In this document: piece after piece, positions 34,766 through 42,995 of the stretch
How positions within the stretch are numbered: the first letter of the stretch is position 1
How the letters are laid out: each line of letters opens with the position of its first letter
Source: 66-474 sp035281745
GTDB lineage: Bacteria; Pseudomonadota; Gammaproteobacteria; Xanthomonadales; Rhodanobacteraceae
DNA length: 64,000 nt
Direction of reading: 5' to 3'
NCBI GenBank assembly: GCA_035281745.1
Contig: DATEDI010000017.1
Coordinates: 1-64,000 of the forward strand
Program-made: the position numbers and the translations under genes
Notes under the pieces: generated by a model
What the model was told of the DNA's origin: nothing
The model's database searches: none
What the model saw: only the letters and a program-made list of their open reading frames with translations

Positions 34766-36751
34766 ATGCATAGTCCGCGCGTCGGCTGGTTGATCGTGCT
34801 CATTGCGCTGTTCGTGGGCGCGCCCTTGTCTTCGGTCGCGGCGACGCCGTTCCGGCTGGACGATTTGCAGCGGCTGGTCAAGCTTTCCGATCCGCAACTC
34901 TCGCCGGACGGCAAGGCCGTCGCGTTGGTGGTGACCGCGCCGGTCTGGAAAACCGACAAGCACGACACCCGGATCGACGTGGTGGACGTGGCGGCCGGCG
35001 CGAAGCGTACCCTGACGCACGATCGCGAGGACGTGTCCTCGCCGCGCTGGTCGCCGGACGGCACGCGCCTCGCATTCCTCGCCAAGGACGACAAGACCAA
35101 GCAGTCGCAGATCTACGTGATGCCGATGGCGGGCGGCGATGCGCAGCGCATCACCGATGCGAAAGAGGGCATCGACGAATTCACCTGGAGTCCGGACGGC
35201 AGTCGCATCGCATACATCACGCAAGATCCGCCGGTGAATGAAAAGGCGATCAAGGCGCACAACAAGGCGTTCCAAGTCACCGACGGCAATTTTTTGCTGC
35301 GCAAGGCGCTGGCGCCTTGGCATTTATGGGTGGTGGCGGCGACCGGCGGTACCGCGACGCGGCTGACCGAAGGCGACTACTCGCTGCAGACCGATCAGGA
35401 AGGCGCGACGCCGCTGGTGTGGAGCCGCGACGGCAAGTCGCTCGTGTTCACGAAATTCCCGAGTCCGTACTGGGGGCCATCGTTCCGCTCAGTGATCGCC
35501 GAAGTCGCCGCCGACGGCAAGGGCAAACCGGTGACACTGATCAGCGGCCAAGGTGCCAACGATTTCGCCTACGCAGCCGGAAGCGACGCATTCGCATTCG
35601 TGCGCGTGCGCAATGGCGACCAGAACAACGGCAACGCCGTATACGTGGGCGGCCGCGGCAAGACGCGCGATGCGACCGCGGCGCTGGCGCGCAACTTCAA
35701 TGCGTATGCGTGGCTGCCCGCTGGCAAGGCGCTGTTGCTGGAGGGTGAACTCGATACGCGTTCGGTGTTGTGGACCCAGCCGCTGGATGGCGTGGCGCGC
35801 TTGCTCGATCTCGGCGACGTGTTGCCCGGCAATGATTTGAGCGTTGCGAAAAGCGGCGAAATTGCATTCATCGGCAGCACCACAACGCGTCCCGACGAGC
35901 TGTACGTGATGGCGTCGATGACGGCGAAGCCGCGCCGTCTTACCGACGTCAATGCCTTCGTCGACAAGCTCGACCTCGGCCGCAGCGAATCGCTGCAGTG
36001 GAAGAGCCACGACGGCATGGATGCGGACGGCGTGCTGACGTATCCCGCCGATTACCGCAAGGGCAAGACCTATCCCTTGGTGCTGGTGATCCACGGTGGT
36101 CCCGAAGCTGCGTCCACCGTGCGCTTCTCGCCATTGCCGCAACTTTTGTCAGCCGCCGGATTCGTGGTGTTCCAGCCGAACTATCGCGGCAGTACCAATC
36201 TCGGTGATGCCTACCAGCATGCGATCTATCGCGACACCGGCGAGGGTCCGGGCAAGGACGTGATGGCGGGATTGGCGGCGGTCGAGAAGCTCGGCATCGT
36301 GGACAAGGATCGCGTCGGCGTGTCCGGCTGGTCCTACGGCGGCTACATGACGACCTGGCTCACCGGCCATTACGACGCGTGGAAGGCCGCCGTAGCGGGT
36401 GCGTCATTGACCGACTGGGTGATGGATTACACGGTTGCGTATTACCAGACGGGTGATACCTACTTCTTCGGCTCGACGCCGTGGAGCGCAGAGGGCTGGG
36501 ATATCTGGCGCCAGCAATCACCCATCACCTACGCGCGCAACGTGAAGGCGCCGACCCTGATCATGGGCGACGTGGGCGATCCCAACGTGCCACTGGTGAA
36601 CAGCTACGAGTGGTATCACGCGTTGCGCGACAACGGCGTTCCGGTGGAATTCTGGGCGTACCCCGCCGACACCCATTTCCCCGGCGACATCGTGCAGCAG
36701 ACCGATGTGTATCGGCGCTGGGTGGACTGGATGACCCGCCATTTGAAATGA
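34766..36751 (+). CDS. Secreted S9-family prolyl oligopeptidase-like peptidase
   Basis: 661 residues with an N-terminal signal peptide (about 1-25, ending SSVAA). Residues about 40-400 are a beta-propeller with WD40-like/TolB repeats (WSPDGTRLAFLAKDDKT, TWSPDGSRIAYI). The C-terminal alpha/beta-hydrolase domain has the nucleophile GWSYGGYM, the Asp region GDVGDPNVPL and the His in ADTHFPGD. Likely a periplasmic dipeptidyl or acylaminoacyl peptidase; the exact specificity is not visible. ATG 34766 comes after GGGGAAAACGGGAA. Confidence 0.92.
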   Translation: MHSPRVGWLIVLIALFVGAPLSSVAATPFRLDDLQRLVKLSDPQLSPDGKAVALVVTAPVWKTDKHDTRIDVVDVAAGAKRTLTHDREDVSSPRWSPDGTRLAFLAKDDKTKQSQIYVMPMAGGDAQRITDAKEGIDEFTWSPDGSRIAYITQDPPVNEKAIKAHNKAFQVTDGNFLLRKALAPWHLWVVAATGGTATRLTEGDYSLQTDQEGATPLVWSRDGKSLVFTKFPSPYWGPSFRSVIAEVAADGKGKPVTLISGQGANDFAYAAGSDAFAFVRVRNGDQNNGNAVYVGGRGKTRDATAALARNFNAYAWLPAGKALLLEGELDTRSVLWTQPLDGVARLLDLGDVLPGNDLSVAKSGEIAFIGSTTTRPDELYVMASMTAKPRRLTDVNAFVDKLDLGRSESLQWKSHDGMDADGVLTYPADYRKGKTYPLVLVIHGGPEAASTVRFSPLPQLLSAAGFVVFQPNYRGSTNLGDAYQHAIYRDTGEGPGKDVMAGLAAVEKLGIVDKDRVGVSGWSYGGYMTTWLTGHYDAWKAAVAGASLTDWVMDYTVAYYQTGDTYFFGSTPWSAEGWDIWRQQSPITYARNVKAPTLIMGDVGDPNVPLVNSYEWYHALRDNGVPVEFWAYPADTHFPGDIVQQTDVYRRWVDWMTRHLK

Positions 36752-36816
36752 AATGGGTGTTGCCGCGCGAACGGCGCTGCGGTTAACCCGTCAGCCATGC
36801 AAAGGGGGACTTCGAC

Positions 36817-37668
36817 ATGGGCAAGTTTGCACGAACCTGGCAACTGATGACTGCGTCCTGGCAGATGCTGATGCAGGACAGGCGGCTGATCGTGTTTCCG
36901 CTGATTTCGGGCATGGCACTGGCGATCATCATTGCGTTGTTCGCGATGCCGGTATTTGTCGAATTGCACGGTCACGCGCGGTTGCACGGTCCCGTCCAGC
37001 TCTCCGCGCCGATGTACGCGGCGCTGTGCGTGTTCTACTTCCTCGATTATTTCGTGATCATCTTCTTCAACTCGGCGCTGATCGCCTGCGTGCTGAGGCA
37101 GATCGACGGCGAGCAGCCGAGCCTCGGCTACGGCCTCGCGTTCGCATGGCAGCGATTGCCGCAGATTTTCGGCTGGGCGCTCATGACCAGCACCGTGGGC
37201 ATCCTGCTGCGCCTGCTTGAAGAGAAGGTGGGTTTCATCGGGCGGATCGTGGTCGGATTGCTCGGCATGGCCTGGTCGGTGACCTCGTTCCTGGTCGTGC
37301 CGGTGCTGGTGGCCGAAGGCAGCGGTCCAATCGAGTCGTACAAGCGCTCGGTGGAAATGTTGAAGCAGACGTGGGGCGAGCAGATCATCGGCAATGTCAG
37401 CTTCGGGTTGATCTTTGCCCTGTTCGGCATCGCGCCGGCGATGATCCTGTTCTTCCTCGCGATCGGAGCGGGTGCGGCGGCCATGCTGGCGGTCGGCGCG
37501 ATCATGGTGGTATGGCTGGTGGCGCTGGCGCTGGTCCAATCGACCTTGCAGACGATCTATCAAGCCGCCATCTACGTCTATGCCGCCAGCGGCGAAGCGC
37601 CGCCCGGGTTCGACAATCAATTGGTCTCGGAAGCATTCGCTCCGAAGCAATCAAGGAACTGGTTGTGA
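36817..37668 (+). CDS. DUF6159-like multi-pass membrane protein
   Basis: 283 residues with five or six membrane helices, rich in Gly, Ala, Ile and Val. The N-terminus FARTWQLMTASWQMLMQDRR followed by LIVFPLISG and the middle SYKRSVEMLKQTWGEQIIGN recall the DUF6159 family; the family assignment is from memory. Function unknown. Its TGA overlaps the GTG start of the following DUF924 gene (GTGA), so the two proteins are probably made together. Confidence 0.75.
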   Translation: MGKFARTWQLMTASWQMLMQDRRLIVFPLISGMALAIIIALFAMPVFVELHGHARLHGPVQLSAPMYAALCVFYFLDYFVIIFFNSALIACVLRQIDGEQPSLGYGLAFAWQRLPQIFGWALMTSTVGILLRLLEEKVGFIGRIVVGLLGMAWSVTSFLVVPVLVAEGSGPIESYKRSVEMLKQTWGEQIIGNVSFGLIFALFGIAPAMILFFLAIGAGAAAMLAVGAIMVVWLVALALVQSTLQTIYQAAIYVYAASGEAPPGFDNQLVSEAFAPKQSRNWL

Positions 37669-38240
37669 GCAAACTTGTTGCACAAGTCGACATCGCTGTC
37701 GCAAAGCCTCTGGACATCCTGCATTTCTGGTTCGAAGAAGCGACACCGGAGCAACACTTCGGGAAGTCGGATGCATTCGATGCCACGATTCGCGATCGTT
37801 TTGCCGCCACGCATCGCGCGGCCACCAGCGGCGAGCTTGCCGGGTGGCGCGGATCGCCCGACGGCAGGCTGGCCGAAATCATCGTGCTGGACCAGTTTTC
37901 GCGAAACCTATATCGCGACGATGCGCGTGCGTTTGCCTGCGATGGCATGGCACTGGTGCTGGCGCAGGAAGCGATCCGCGCGGGGGCTGACCACGATATG
38001 CCTGCGACATGGCGGGCGTTTCTTTACATGCCTTTCATGCATTCGGAATCGCGCGCGATTCACGTGGAGGCAGAGCGGCTGTTCCGGCAACCCGGGTTGG
38101 AGATCAATTACGCTTTCGAGCTGAAACACAAGGCGATCATCGACCGCTTCGGCCGTTACCCACATCGCAATGCCGTATTGGGTCGGCTTCCGAGGGACGA
38201 AGAGATAGCGTTTTTGCGACAGCCCGATTCGTCGTTCTGA
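37665..38240 (+). CDS. DUF924 family protein
   Basis: 191 residues from GTG 37665, which overlaps the preceding stop codon. Hallmarks of DUF924 (helical, TPR-like) are ILHFWFEEA, EIIVLDQFSRNLYRDDARAF, FLYMPFMHSES and FGRYPHRNAVLGR. The pattern is widespread in proteobacteria but has no established function. The convergent TerC gene ends 13 bp away, so a shared 3' boundary is expected; no clear terminator is visible there. Confidence 0.9.
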   Translation: MSKLVAQVDIAVAKPLDILHFWFEEATPEQHFGKSDAFDATIRDRFAATHRAATSGELAGWRGSPDGRLAEIIVLDQFSRNLYRDDARAFACDGMALVLAQEAIRAGADHDMPATWRAFLYMPFMHSESRAIHVEAERLFRQPGLEINYAFELKHKAIIDRFGRYPHRNAVLGRLPRDEEIAFLRQPDSSF

Positions 38241-38253
38241 CGCGATCGATGCA

Positions 38254-38967
38254 TCAGCCCGATGCGGCGGCCTTGCGGTGGCGGATCCACCAGCCGATGC
38301 CGGTGACGCCGATCACCAGCACCGCATCGACCAGGTAGCGCAGCCAATCATGGCCCGGTGCGTCGAACCACGGCGCAATCAGGCCGTCGCGCGTGATCAT
38401 GCGGGCCGCGGTCCATGCAATCGCCGCCGCGCCGATGTAGATGATGATCGGATAGCGCTCGATCAGTTTCAGCAGCAGCGTTGAGCCCCACACCACCAGC
38501 GGCACGCTGAACAGCAGGCCGAGCACGACAAGGCCAAGATGCCCGCCGGATGCGCCGGCGATGCCCAGGACGTTGTCCAGGCCCATCAACGCGTCGGCCA
38601 CGACGATGGTGCCCATGGCAGTCCAGAAGTCGGTCACCCTGCGTTTCAGCGTGGGCCCGCTGTGTTCCTCGTGCCTTAGCAGGCGCCATGCGATGGGTAT
38701 CAGGATGATCCCGCCGGCCAGCATCAACCCGGGAATTTTCAGCAGCCAAAGCACCGCGGCGGTCATCGCTATGCGGACCAGGATCGCCCCGACCACGCCC
38801 CAGAAGATCACGCGGAAATGGTGGTGTTGCGGCAGGCTGCGCGCAGCCAGCGCGATCACGATTGCATTGTCGCCGGCCAACACCAGGTCGATCACGATGA
38901 TCGAGCCGAGCCCGCTCCAAAAGGCGGGATCCAGCGGGTGGTGCAACAGCTCGTTGATCACGTACAT
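38254..38967 (-). CDS. TerC-family integral membrane protein (probable Mn2+ exporter)
   Basis: 237 residues, seven or so membrane helices. The two family repeats with acidic residues inside helices are IDLVLAGDNAIVIALAARSL and VVADALMGLDNVLGIAGASG, which in TerC/YceF/YkoY-type proteins are thought to bind divalent metal. The gene sits behind a yybP-ykoY riboswitch, which in other bacteria senses Mn2+ and controls exactly this family (MntP, Alx, YkoY). The start is the ATG complementary to 38965-38967, after CGGAGAA. Confidence 0.92.
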   Translation of the reverse strand: MYVINELLHHPLDPAFWSGLGSIIVIDLVLAGDNAIVIALAARSLPQHHHFRVIFWGVVGAILVRIAMTAAVLWLLKIPGLMLAGGIILIPIAWRLLRHEEHSGPTLKRRVTDFWTAMGTIVVADALMGLDNVLGIAGASGGHLGLVVLGLLFSVPLVVWGSTLLLKLIERYPIIIYIGAAAIAWTAARMITRDGLIAPWFDAPGHDWLRYLVDAVLVIGVTGIGWWIRHRKAAASG

Positions 38968-39019
38968 GCGGTTCTCCGGGCGAAGGCGATCGAACCTCCC
39001 CATGGCCGCAAGTGCGGCA

Positions 39020-39150
39020 CGGGATGTCGAAAGTCTCGCGCGCGGCGAATGAACCGCCGCGGCGACCGGAACCTTTCGGGTTCGTGCTGACGATCGCCGC
39101 GCGGAGCCGGTTTGATCCGGGTCCGGTGCTACTCCCCTTCGGGCAACCGG
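39020..39150 (-). ncRNA. yybP-ykoY (Mn2+) riboswitch upstream of terC
   Basis: On the minus strand the conserved blocks of the yybP-ykoY motif are present in order: GGGGAGTAGC (39137-39128), CGTCAGCACG (39092-39083) and GAGACTTTCG (39037-39028), with GC-rich helices between them (for example GCCGCGGCGG...CCGCGCGCG). These are the bases forming the metal pocket where two helical arms dock. It lies 53-183 bp before the terC start. A 5-bp GCCGC/GCGGC hairpin and a GGGGAGG stretch follow, but I cannot tell whether control is by termination or by translation. Confidence 0.85.
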
Positions 39151-39154
39151 TCAA

Positions 39155-39183
39155 TTTTCAACGCGGCGCCGGATGGCCGTCAA
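39155..39183 (-). promoter_or_regulatory. Likely promoter of the riboswitch-terC transcript
   Basis: On the minus strand TTGACG (39183-39178) is followed after 17 bp by TGAAAA (39160-39155). The -35 matches consensus at five of six positions; the -10 is weak. Transcription would start a few bases before the riboswitch, which fits. Confidence 0.5.
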
Positions 39184-39244
39184 GAAAAATCGTCGTCTGG
39201 CAAAATAGCGGGCTGTTCTTGAATCTTTAGATCGAGGAGTGCCC

Positions 39245-40708
39245 GTGAGCCACGCCGCCACCCGTTCCGCCGCCCGCCCCGCGCCCGACCAGCCGCTGGT
39301 CGACGTGGCCGATTACGTGCTCGACTACCGCATCGAATCCGAAGAGGCGTGGGATACCGCGCGTCACATGCTGATGGATGCGCTGGGCTGCGCGATGCTG
39401 GCGATGAAGTTTCCCCAGTGCGTGAAGCACCTCGCCCCGATCGTGCCGGGGGCGACACTCGCCGGTGGTGCACGCGTGCCGGGCACGGCGCTGGAACTCG
39501 ATCCGGCGCAAGCGGCATTCTGCATCGGCACCCAGATCCGCTGGCTGGATTTCAACGACACTTGGCTCGCCGCCGAGTGGGGTCATCCTTCGGACAATCT
39601 TGGCACCGTTTTGGCGATGGCCGATTGGCTGTCGCGCAGCAGAGAACGCGATGGGGGCGAACCCTTGACGGTCCGCGATGTGTTGCATTGGGCGATCAAG
39701 GCGCACGAAATCCAGGGTTGCTACGCGCTGAAGAACAGCTTCAACCGCGTGGGCATGGATCACGTGATCCTGGTGCGGCTGGCCTCGACCGCGGTCGCGA
39801 CCGCAATGCTGGGCGGCACCCGCGAGCAGGTGATCACCGCGGTGTCCAACAGCTGGGTCGACAACGGTGCGCTGCGTACTTATCGACACGCACCCAATAC
39901 CGGGCCGCGCAAGAGCTGGGCGGCGGGCGATGCCTGCCGGCGCGCGGTGATCCACGCCTTGAATGCTGTCACCACGGACGAGCCGAGCTATCCCTCGGCG
40001 CTGAGCGCGAAGACCTGGGGTTTCTATGACATCGCCTTCGGCGGCAAGGCATTCGAATTCGAGCGGCCGTTCGGCAGCTACGTGATGGAAAACGTGCTGT
40101 TCAAGATCAGCTTCCCCGCCGAGTTCCACGCGCAGACCGCGGTGGAATGCGCGATGAAGTTGCATCCGGAAGTAAAGGACCGCATCGATGAAATCGAGCG
40201 CGTCGAAATCGAAACCCAGGAAGCGGGCGGGCGCATCATCGACAAGACCGGTCCGCTGGCCAATTACGCCGATCGCGACCACTGCATCCAGTACATGGTG
40301 GCAGTGCCCCTGATTTTCGGGCGCCTCACGGCAGAGGATTACAGCGACGCAATCGCCGCCGATCCGCGCATCGACGCGCTGCGTGCCAAGATGACCGTGA
40401 AGGAAAATCCGCAGTTCACGCAAGACTATTTCGATCCCGACAAGCGCTATATCGGCAATTCCGTCCAGGTGTTTTTCAAGGATGGTTCGAAGACGGGCAA
40501 GATTTCGATCGATTATCCGATCGGCCATCGTCGCCGCCGCGGCGAGGGCATTCCCGTTCTCATCGAGAAGTTTCGCCACGCCCTCGCGGGTCACCTGCCG
40601 CAGACGCAGGCCAATGAAATCATTGATATTTGCGGCCAGAGCGAGCGGATGCTGGCGATGCCGGTGCCCCGATTCATGGATTTGTTCGTGGCCGGAGCCG
40701 GCGCCTGA
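39245..40708 (+). CDS. prpD: 2-Methylcitrate dehydratase
   Basis: 487 residues. Dehydrates 2-methylcitrate to cis-2-methylaconitate in the methylcitrate cycle (MmgE/PrpD family). Typical bona fide PrpD segments: IRWLDFNDTWLAAEWGHPSD, SFNRVGMDHVILVRLASTAV and APNTGPRKSWAAGDACRRAV. GTG 39245 is chosen because GAGGAG at 39234-39239 is five bases upstream; another GTG at 39239 overlaps that site. It is 7.5 kb from prpB/prpC, not in their operon, and divergent from terC. Confidence 0.94.
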   Translation: MSHAATRSAARPAPDQPLVDVADYVLDYRIESEEAWDTARHMLMDALGCAMLAMKFPQCVKHLAPIVPGATLAGGARVPGTALELDPAQAAFCIGTQIRWLDFNDTWLAAEWGHPSDNLGTVLAMADWLSRSRERDGGEPLTVRDVLHWAIKAHEIQGCYALKNSFNRVGMDHVILVRLASTAVATAMLGGTREQVITAVSNSWVDNGALRTYRHAPNTGPRKSWAAGDACRRAVIHALNAVTTDEPSYPSALSAKTWGFYDIAFGGKAFEFERPFGSYVMENVLFKISFPAEFHAQTAVECAMKLHPEVKDRIDEIERVEIETQEAGGRIIDKTGPLANYADRDHCIQYMVAVPLIFGRLTAEDYSDAIAADPRIDALRAKMTVKENPQFTQDYFDPDKRYIGNSVQVFFKDGSKTGKISIDYPIGHRRRRGEGIPVLIEKFRHALAGHLPQTQANEIIDICGQSERMLAMPVPRFMDLFVAGAGA

Positions 40709-40893
40709 GTTCTGGATGAACGGAATTGCAGTGCGCCGGCGCAATTGTTTGTTTTTTGCTAAACTGGCGTCGCCGTAGAGGAATGCGACGGGGGTTGGAT
40801 GGATCGCAATTCCCGCAGTAGTCTTGCACTTTGGAGCACGGCTCGCGCCGAAATGGCCGAAGCCTGAAGAATCAACAACGAGGAGACTTACCG

Positions 40894-42063
40894 ATGAAAC
40901 GTAACGGCTTGTTCGCGGTCATCGCGCTGGCCTTGGGTACTGTTGGCGTGATGTCGGTCGCGCACGCCCAGGACACCAGTGCGCCGGCGGAAACAACGGG
41001 TAGCTTTGCGAATCCCAACTACAGCAACTGGTACATCGTGCCGCGTATCGGCGTGGTGATTCCCGACAGCGATCGCCAGGTGCAATCGGATCCCGTGGGC
41101 GGTCTCGGTGTTGGCTTCTGGGTGAACCCACACTTCACCATCGACGTCGAAGCGACTGGTGACAATGCGGATTTCAAGGACTCCTCGCTCCGCGCTGGCA
41201 AACAGTGGGAAACCTTGGGCCTCGACGTCGCGGGTCGCTGGTACTTCATGGATCCGTCCTCGCAATGGCGCCCGTACGTCATGGGCGGCATCGGCATGTG
41301 GCGTCATTCTGCAGTGTCCGAGGAACTCGCCCAAGCGGGCGGTGAGTGCGGTTGCGTTCATCCGAGCAGTGGATCCGGTTGGGGTCCTGGTGCGACCGTT
41401 GGTGTGGGTGTGTTGTACAACGTGAGCGATCGCGTCGCGCTGCGCGGCGAAATCGCGGCGCGTTACTACCGCGACACCACGTCGGCGCAACTGGCCGGTC
41501 TTGCCGGTCCGGGCTTGCCGCATACCTATGGTCCGAAGCAGTGGCTGGATTCCATGGCGACCATCGCTTTGGTGTTCAACATGGGCCATCCGGCGCCGCC
41601 GCCTCCTCCGGCCGCTCCGCCACCGCCGCCACCGGCTGCGCCGCCTCCGCCGCCTCCGCCGCAGAACGTGGTGATCGACTTGCGTGGCGTGAACTTCAAG
41701 TTCGATCGTCCGAAGAAGGGTGAAAGCGACATCGGTCCGACGCTGAAGCCGCCGGCAGCCGATTCCGTGGCGATCTTGGATCAGGCCGTCGATACCTTGA
41801 ACCGCTATCCGCAAGTCAAGATCGAGATCGACGGTTACACCGATTCGGTCGGTACCGACCAGTACAACCAGGGTCTGTCCGAGCGTCGTGCCAACATCGT
41901 CAATCAGTACCTGACTTCGCATGGCATCGACTCGAGCCGCATCACCGCGGTGAAGGGCTTCGGCGAAACCAACCCGATCGACACCAACAAGACCGCGGCT
42001 GGCCGTCAGCGCAACCGTCGCGTCGAGTTCAAGGTCGAGCAGCCCCAGAACGGCAGCATGTAA
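40894..42063 (+). CDS. OmpA-family outer membrane protein
   Basis: 389 residues. Signal peptide about 1-22 (MKRNGLFAVIALALGTVGVM, cut after AHA), an eight-stranded beta-barrel (about 30-235; WYIVPRIGVVIPDSDRQV), a proline-alanine linker of about 27 residues (about 237-263) and a C-terminal peptidoglycan-binding OmpA domain (YTDSVGTDQYNQGLSERRA with the conserved Asp and Arg). It should tether the outer membrane to peptidoglycan. AGGAGA lies before ATG 40894. A possible -10 TAAACT at 40760-40765 has no good -35. Confidence 0.95.
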   Translation: MKRNGLFAVIALALGTVGVMSVAHAQDTSAPAETTGSFANPNYSNWYIVPRIGVVIPDSDRQVQSDPVGGLGVGFWVNPHFTIDVEATGDNADFKDSSLRAGKQWETLGLDVAGRWYFMDPSSQWRPYVMGGIGMWRHSAVSEELAQAGGECGCVHPSSGSGWGPGATVGVGVLYNVSDRVALRGEIAARYYRDTTSAQLAGLAGPGLPHTYGPKQWLDSMATIALVFNMGHPAPPPPPAAPPPPPPAAPPPPPPPQNVVIDLRGVNFKFDRPKKGESDIGPTLKPPAADSVAILDQAVDTLNRYPQVKIEIDGYTDSVGTDQYNQGLSERRANIVNQYLTSHGIDSSRITAVKGFGETNPIDTNKTAAGRQRNRRVEFKVEQPQNGSM

Positions 42064-42074
42064 GCCGTTCGCGA

Positions 42075-42141
42075 AGATCGGCAGATCAACGCCGATCTAC
42101 GATGTGACATGGAAAAGCCCGGCTTTGCGCCGGGCTTTTCC
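42075..42141 (+). terminator. Terminator region after the OmpA gene (two hairpins)
   Basis: A first hairpin AGATCGGC/GCCGATCT (42075-42082 with 42091-42098) is followed by a terminator hairpin GGAAAAGCCCGGC (42111-42123) with GCCGGGCTTTTCC (42129-42141), loop TTTGC, and T-rich sequence to 42145. The second is a clear intrinsic terminator. Confidence 0.9.
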
Positions 42142-42194
42142 TTTTCGAGCAGCCTGGAGGCGCGGCGCAGTGATGCACCCATGCGCGATCGTGT

Positions 42195-42986
42195 ATGCGT
42201 ACCCGCAGGGTTGAATCGTTCACCGCACAGCGTGGCGACGCAGTGCGTTCTCCGCGACACGGTCTTGCGCGCGTGCTGTCACGCATGGGCGTGTGTTCGC
42301 GCAGCGAAGCGTCGCGGCGGATAATCGCGGGCCGCGTGCGGGTAAACGGCAACGTGGTACGCGATCCCGAATTGCCCGCGGATCCGGCGGTGGATCGCAT
42401 CGAGCTGGATGGCGTCGTGCTGCGCGCGGCCGAGCGCGTCTGCATCATGCTCAACAAACCGCGTGGATTGGTGGTCAGCACTTCCGACGAGCAGGGCCGC
42501 GACACCGTTTATGCGTTGCTGCACGAGGCCGGCCTGCCATGGCTGGCGCCGATCGGAAGGCTGGACCGGGCCAGCGAAGGCCTGCTTTTGATGAGCAACG
42601 ATTCGGCGTGGGCCGCGGGCATCACCGAGCCCGATGCCCATGTTCTGAAAACCTATCGCGTGCAGGTTCGAGGCATCGTCGATGGCGCAATCCTGCAACG
42701 GTTGCGTGCGGGCGTGATCGACCGCGGCGAACATCTATCGGCGGCGTCCGTGCAGGCGATCGGCGGTGGCGGAAAGAACACCTGGCTGGAGATCGTGCTC
42801 GCGGAAGGCCGCAATCGGCAGATCCGCCGGATGCTTTCGGCGTGCGACCGCGAGGTATTGCGTCTGATGCGGGTCGCGATCGGCCCGTTGCAACTGGGCG
42901 ATCTTGCCAAGGGGGCTTGGCGCCGCTTGAGCGAAGCTGAAATCCGGCAATCGTCCGGCAAGCGCCCAAGCGCCGTTACGCGTTGA
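42195..42986 (+). CDS. RsuA/RluB/RluE-family pseudouridine synthase
   Basis: 263 residues. An N-terminal S4-like RNA-binding domain (about 23-80: GLARVLSRMGVCSRSEASRR, VRVNGNVV) is followed by the catalytic domain; the nucleophile aspartate lies in PIGRLDRASEGLLLMSND, and the family tail is LAEGRNRQIRRMLSACDREV. It converts a uridine in rRNA to pseudouridine; RluB (23S U2605) is the closest by length and S4 domain, but the target cannot be fixed. The first 20 residues are not conserved, so a later start is possible. Confidence 0.9.
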   Translation: MRTRRVESFTAQRGDAVRSPRHGLARVLSRMGVCSRSEASRRIIAGRVRVNGNVVRDPELPADPAVDRIELDGVVLRAAERVCIMLNKPRGLVVSTSDEQGRDTVYALLHEAGLPWLAPIGRLDRASEGLLLMSNDSAWAAGITEPDAHVLKTYRVQVRGIVDGAILQRLRAGVIDRGEHLSAASVQAIGGGGKNTWLEIVLAEGRNRQIRRMLSACDREVLRLMRVAIGPLQLGDLAKGAWRRLSEAEIRQSSGKRPSAVTR

Positions 42987-42995
42987 GCGCGAAAG

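Noticed and set aside
38241..38253. Terminator between the convergent DUF924 and TerC genes
   Set aside because: The 13-bp gap cannot hold a stem-loop and none with a T-run was found in the flanking coding ends.
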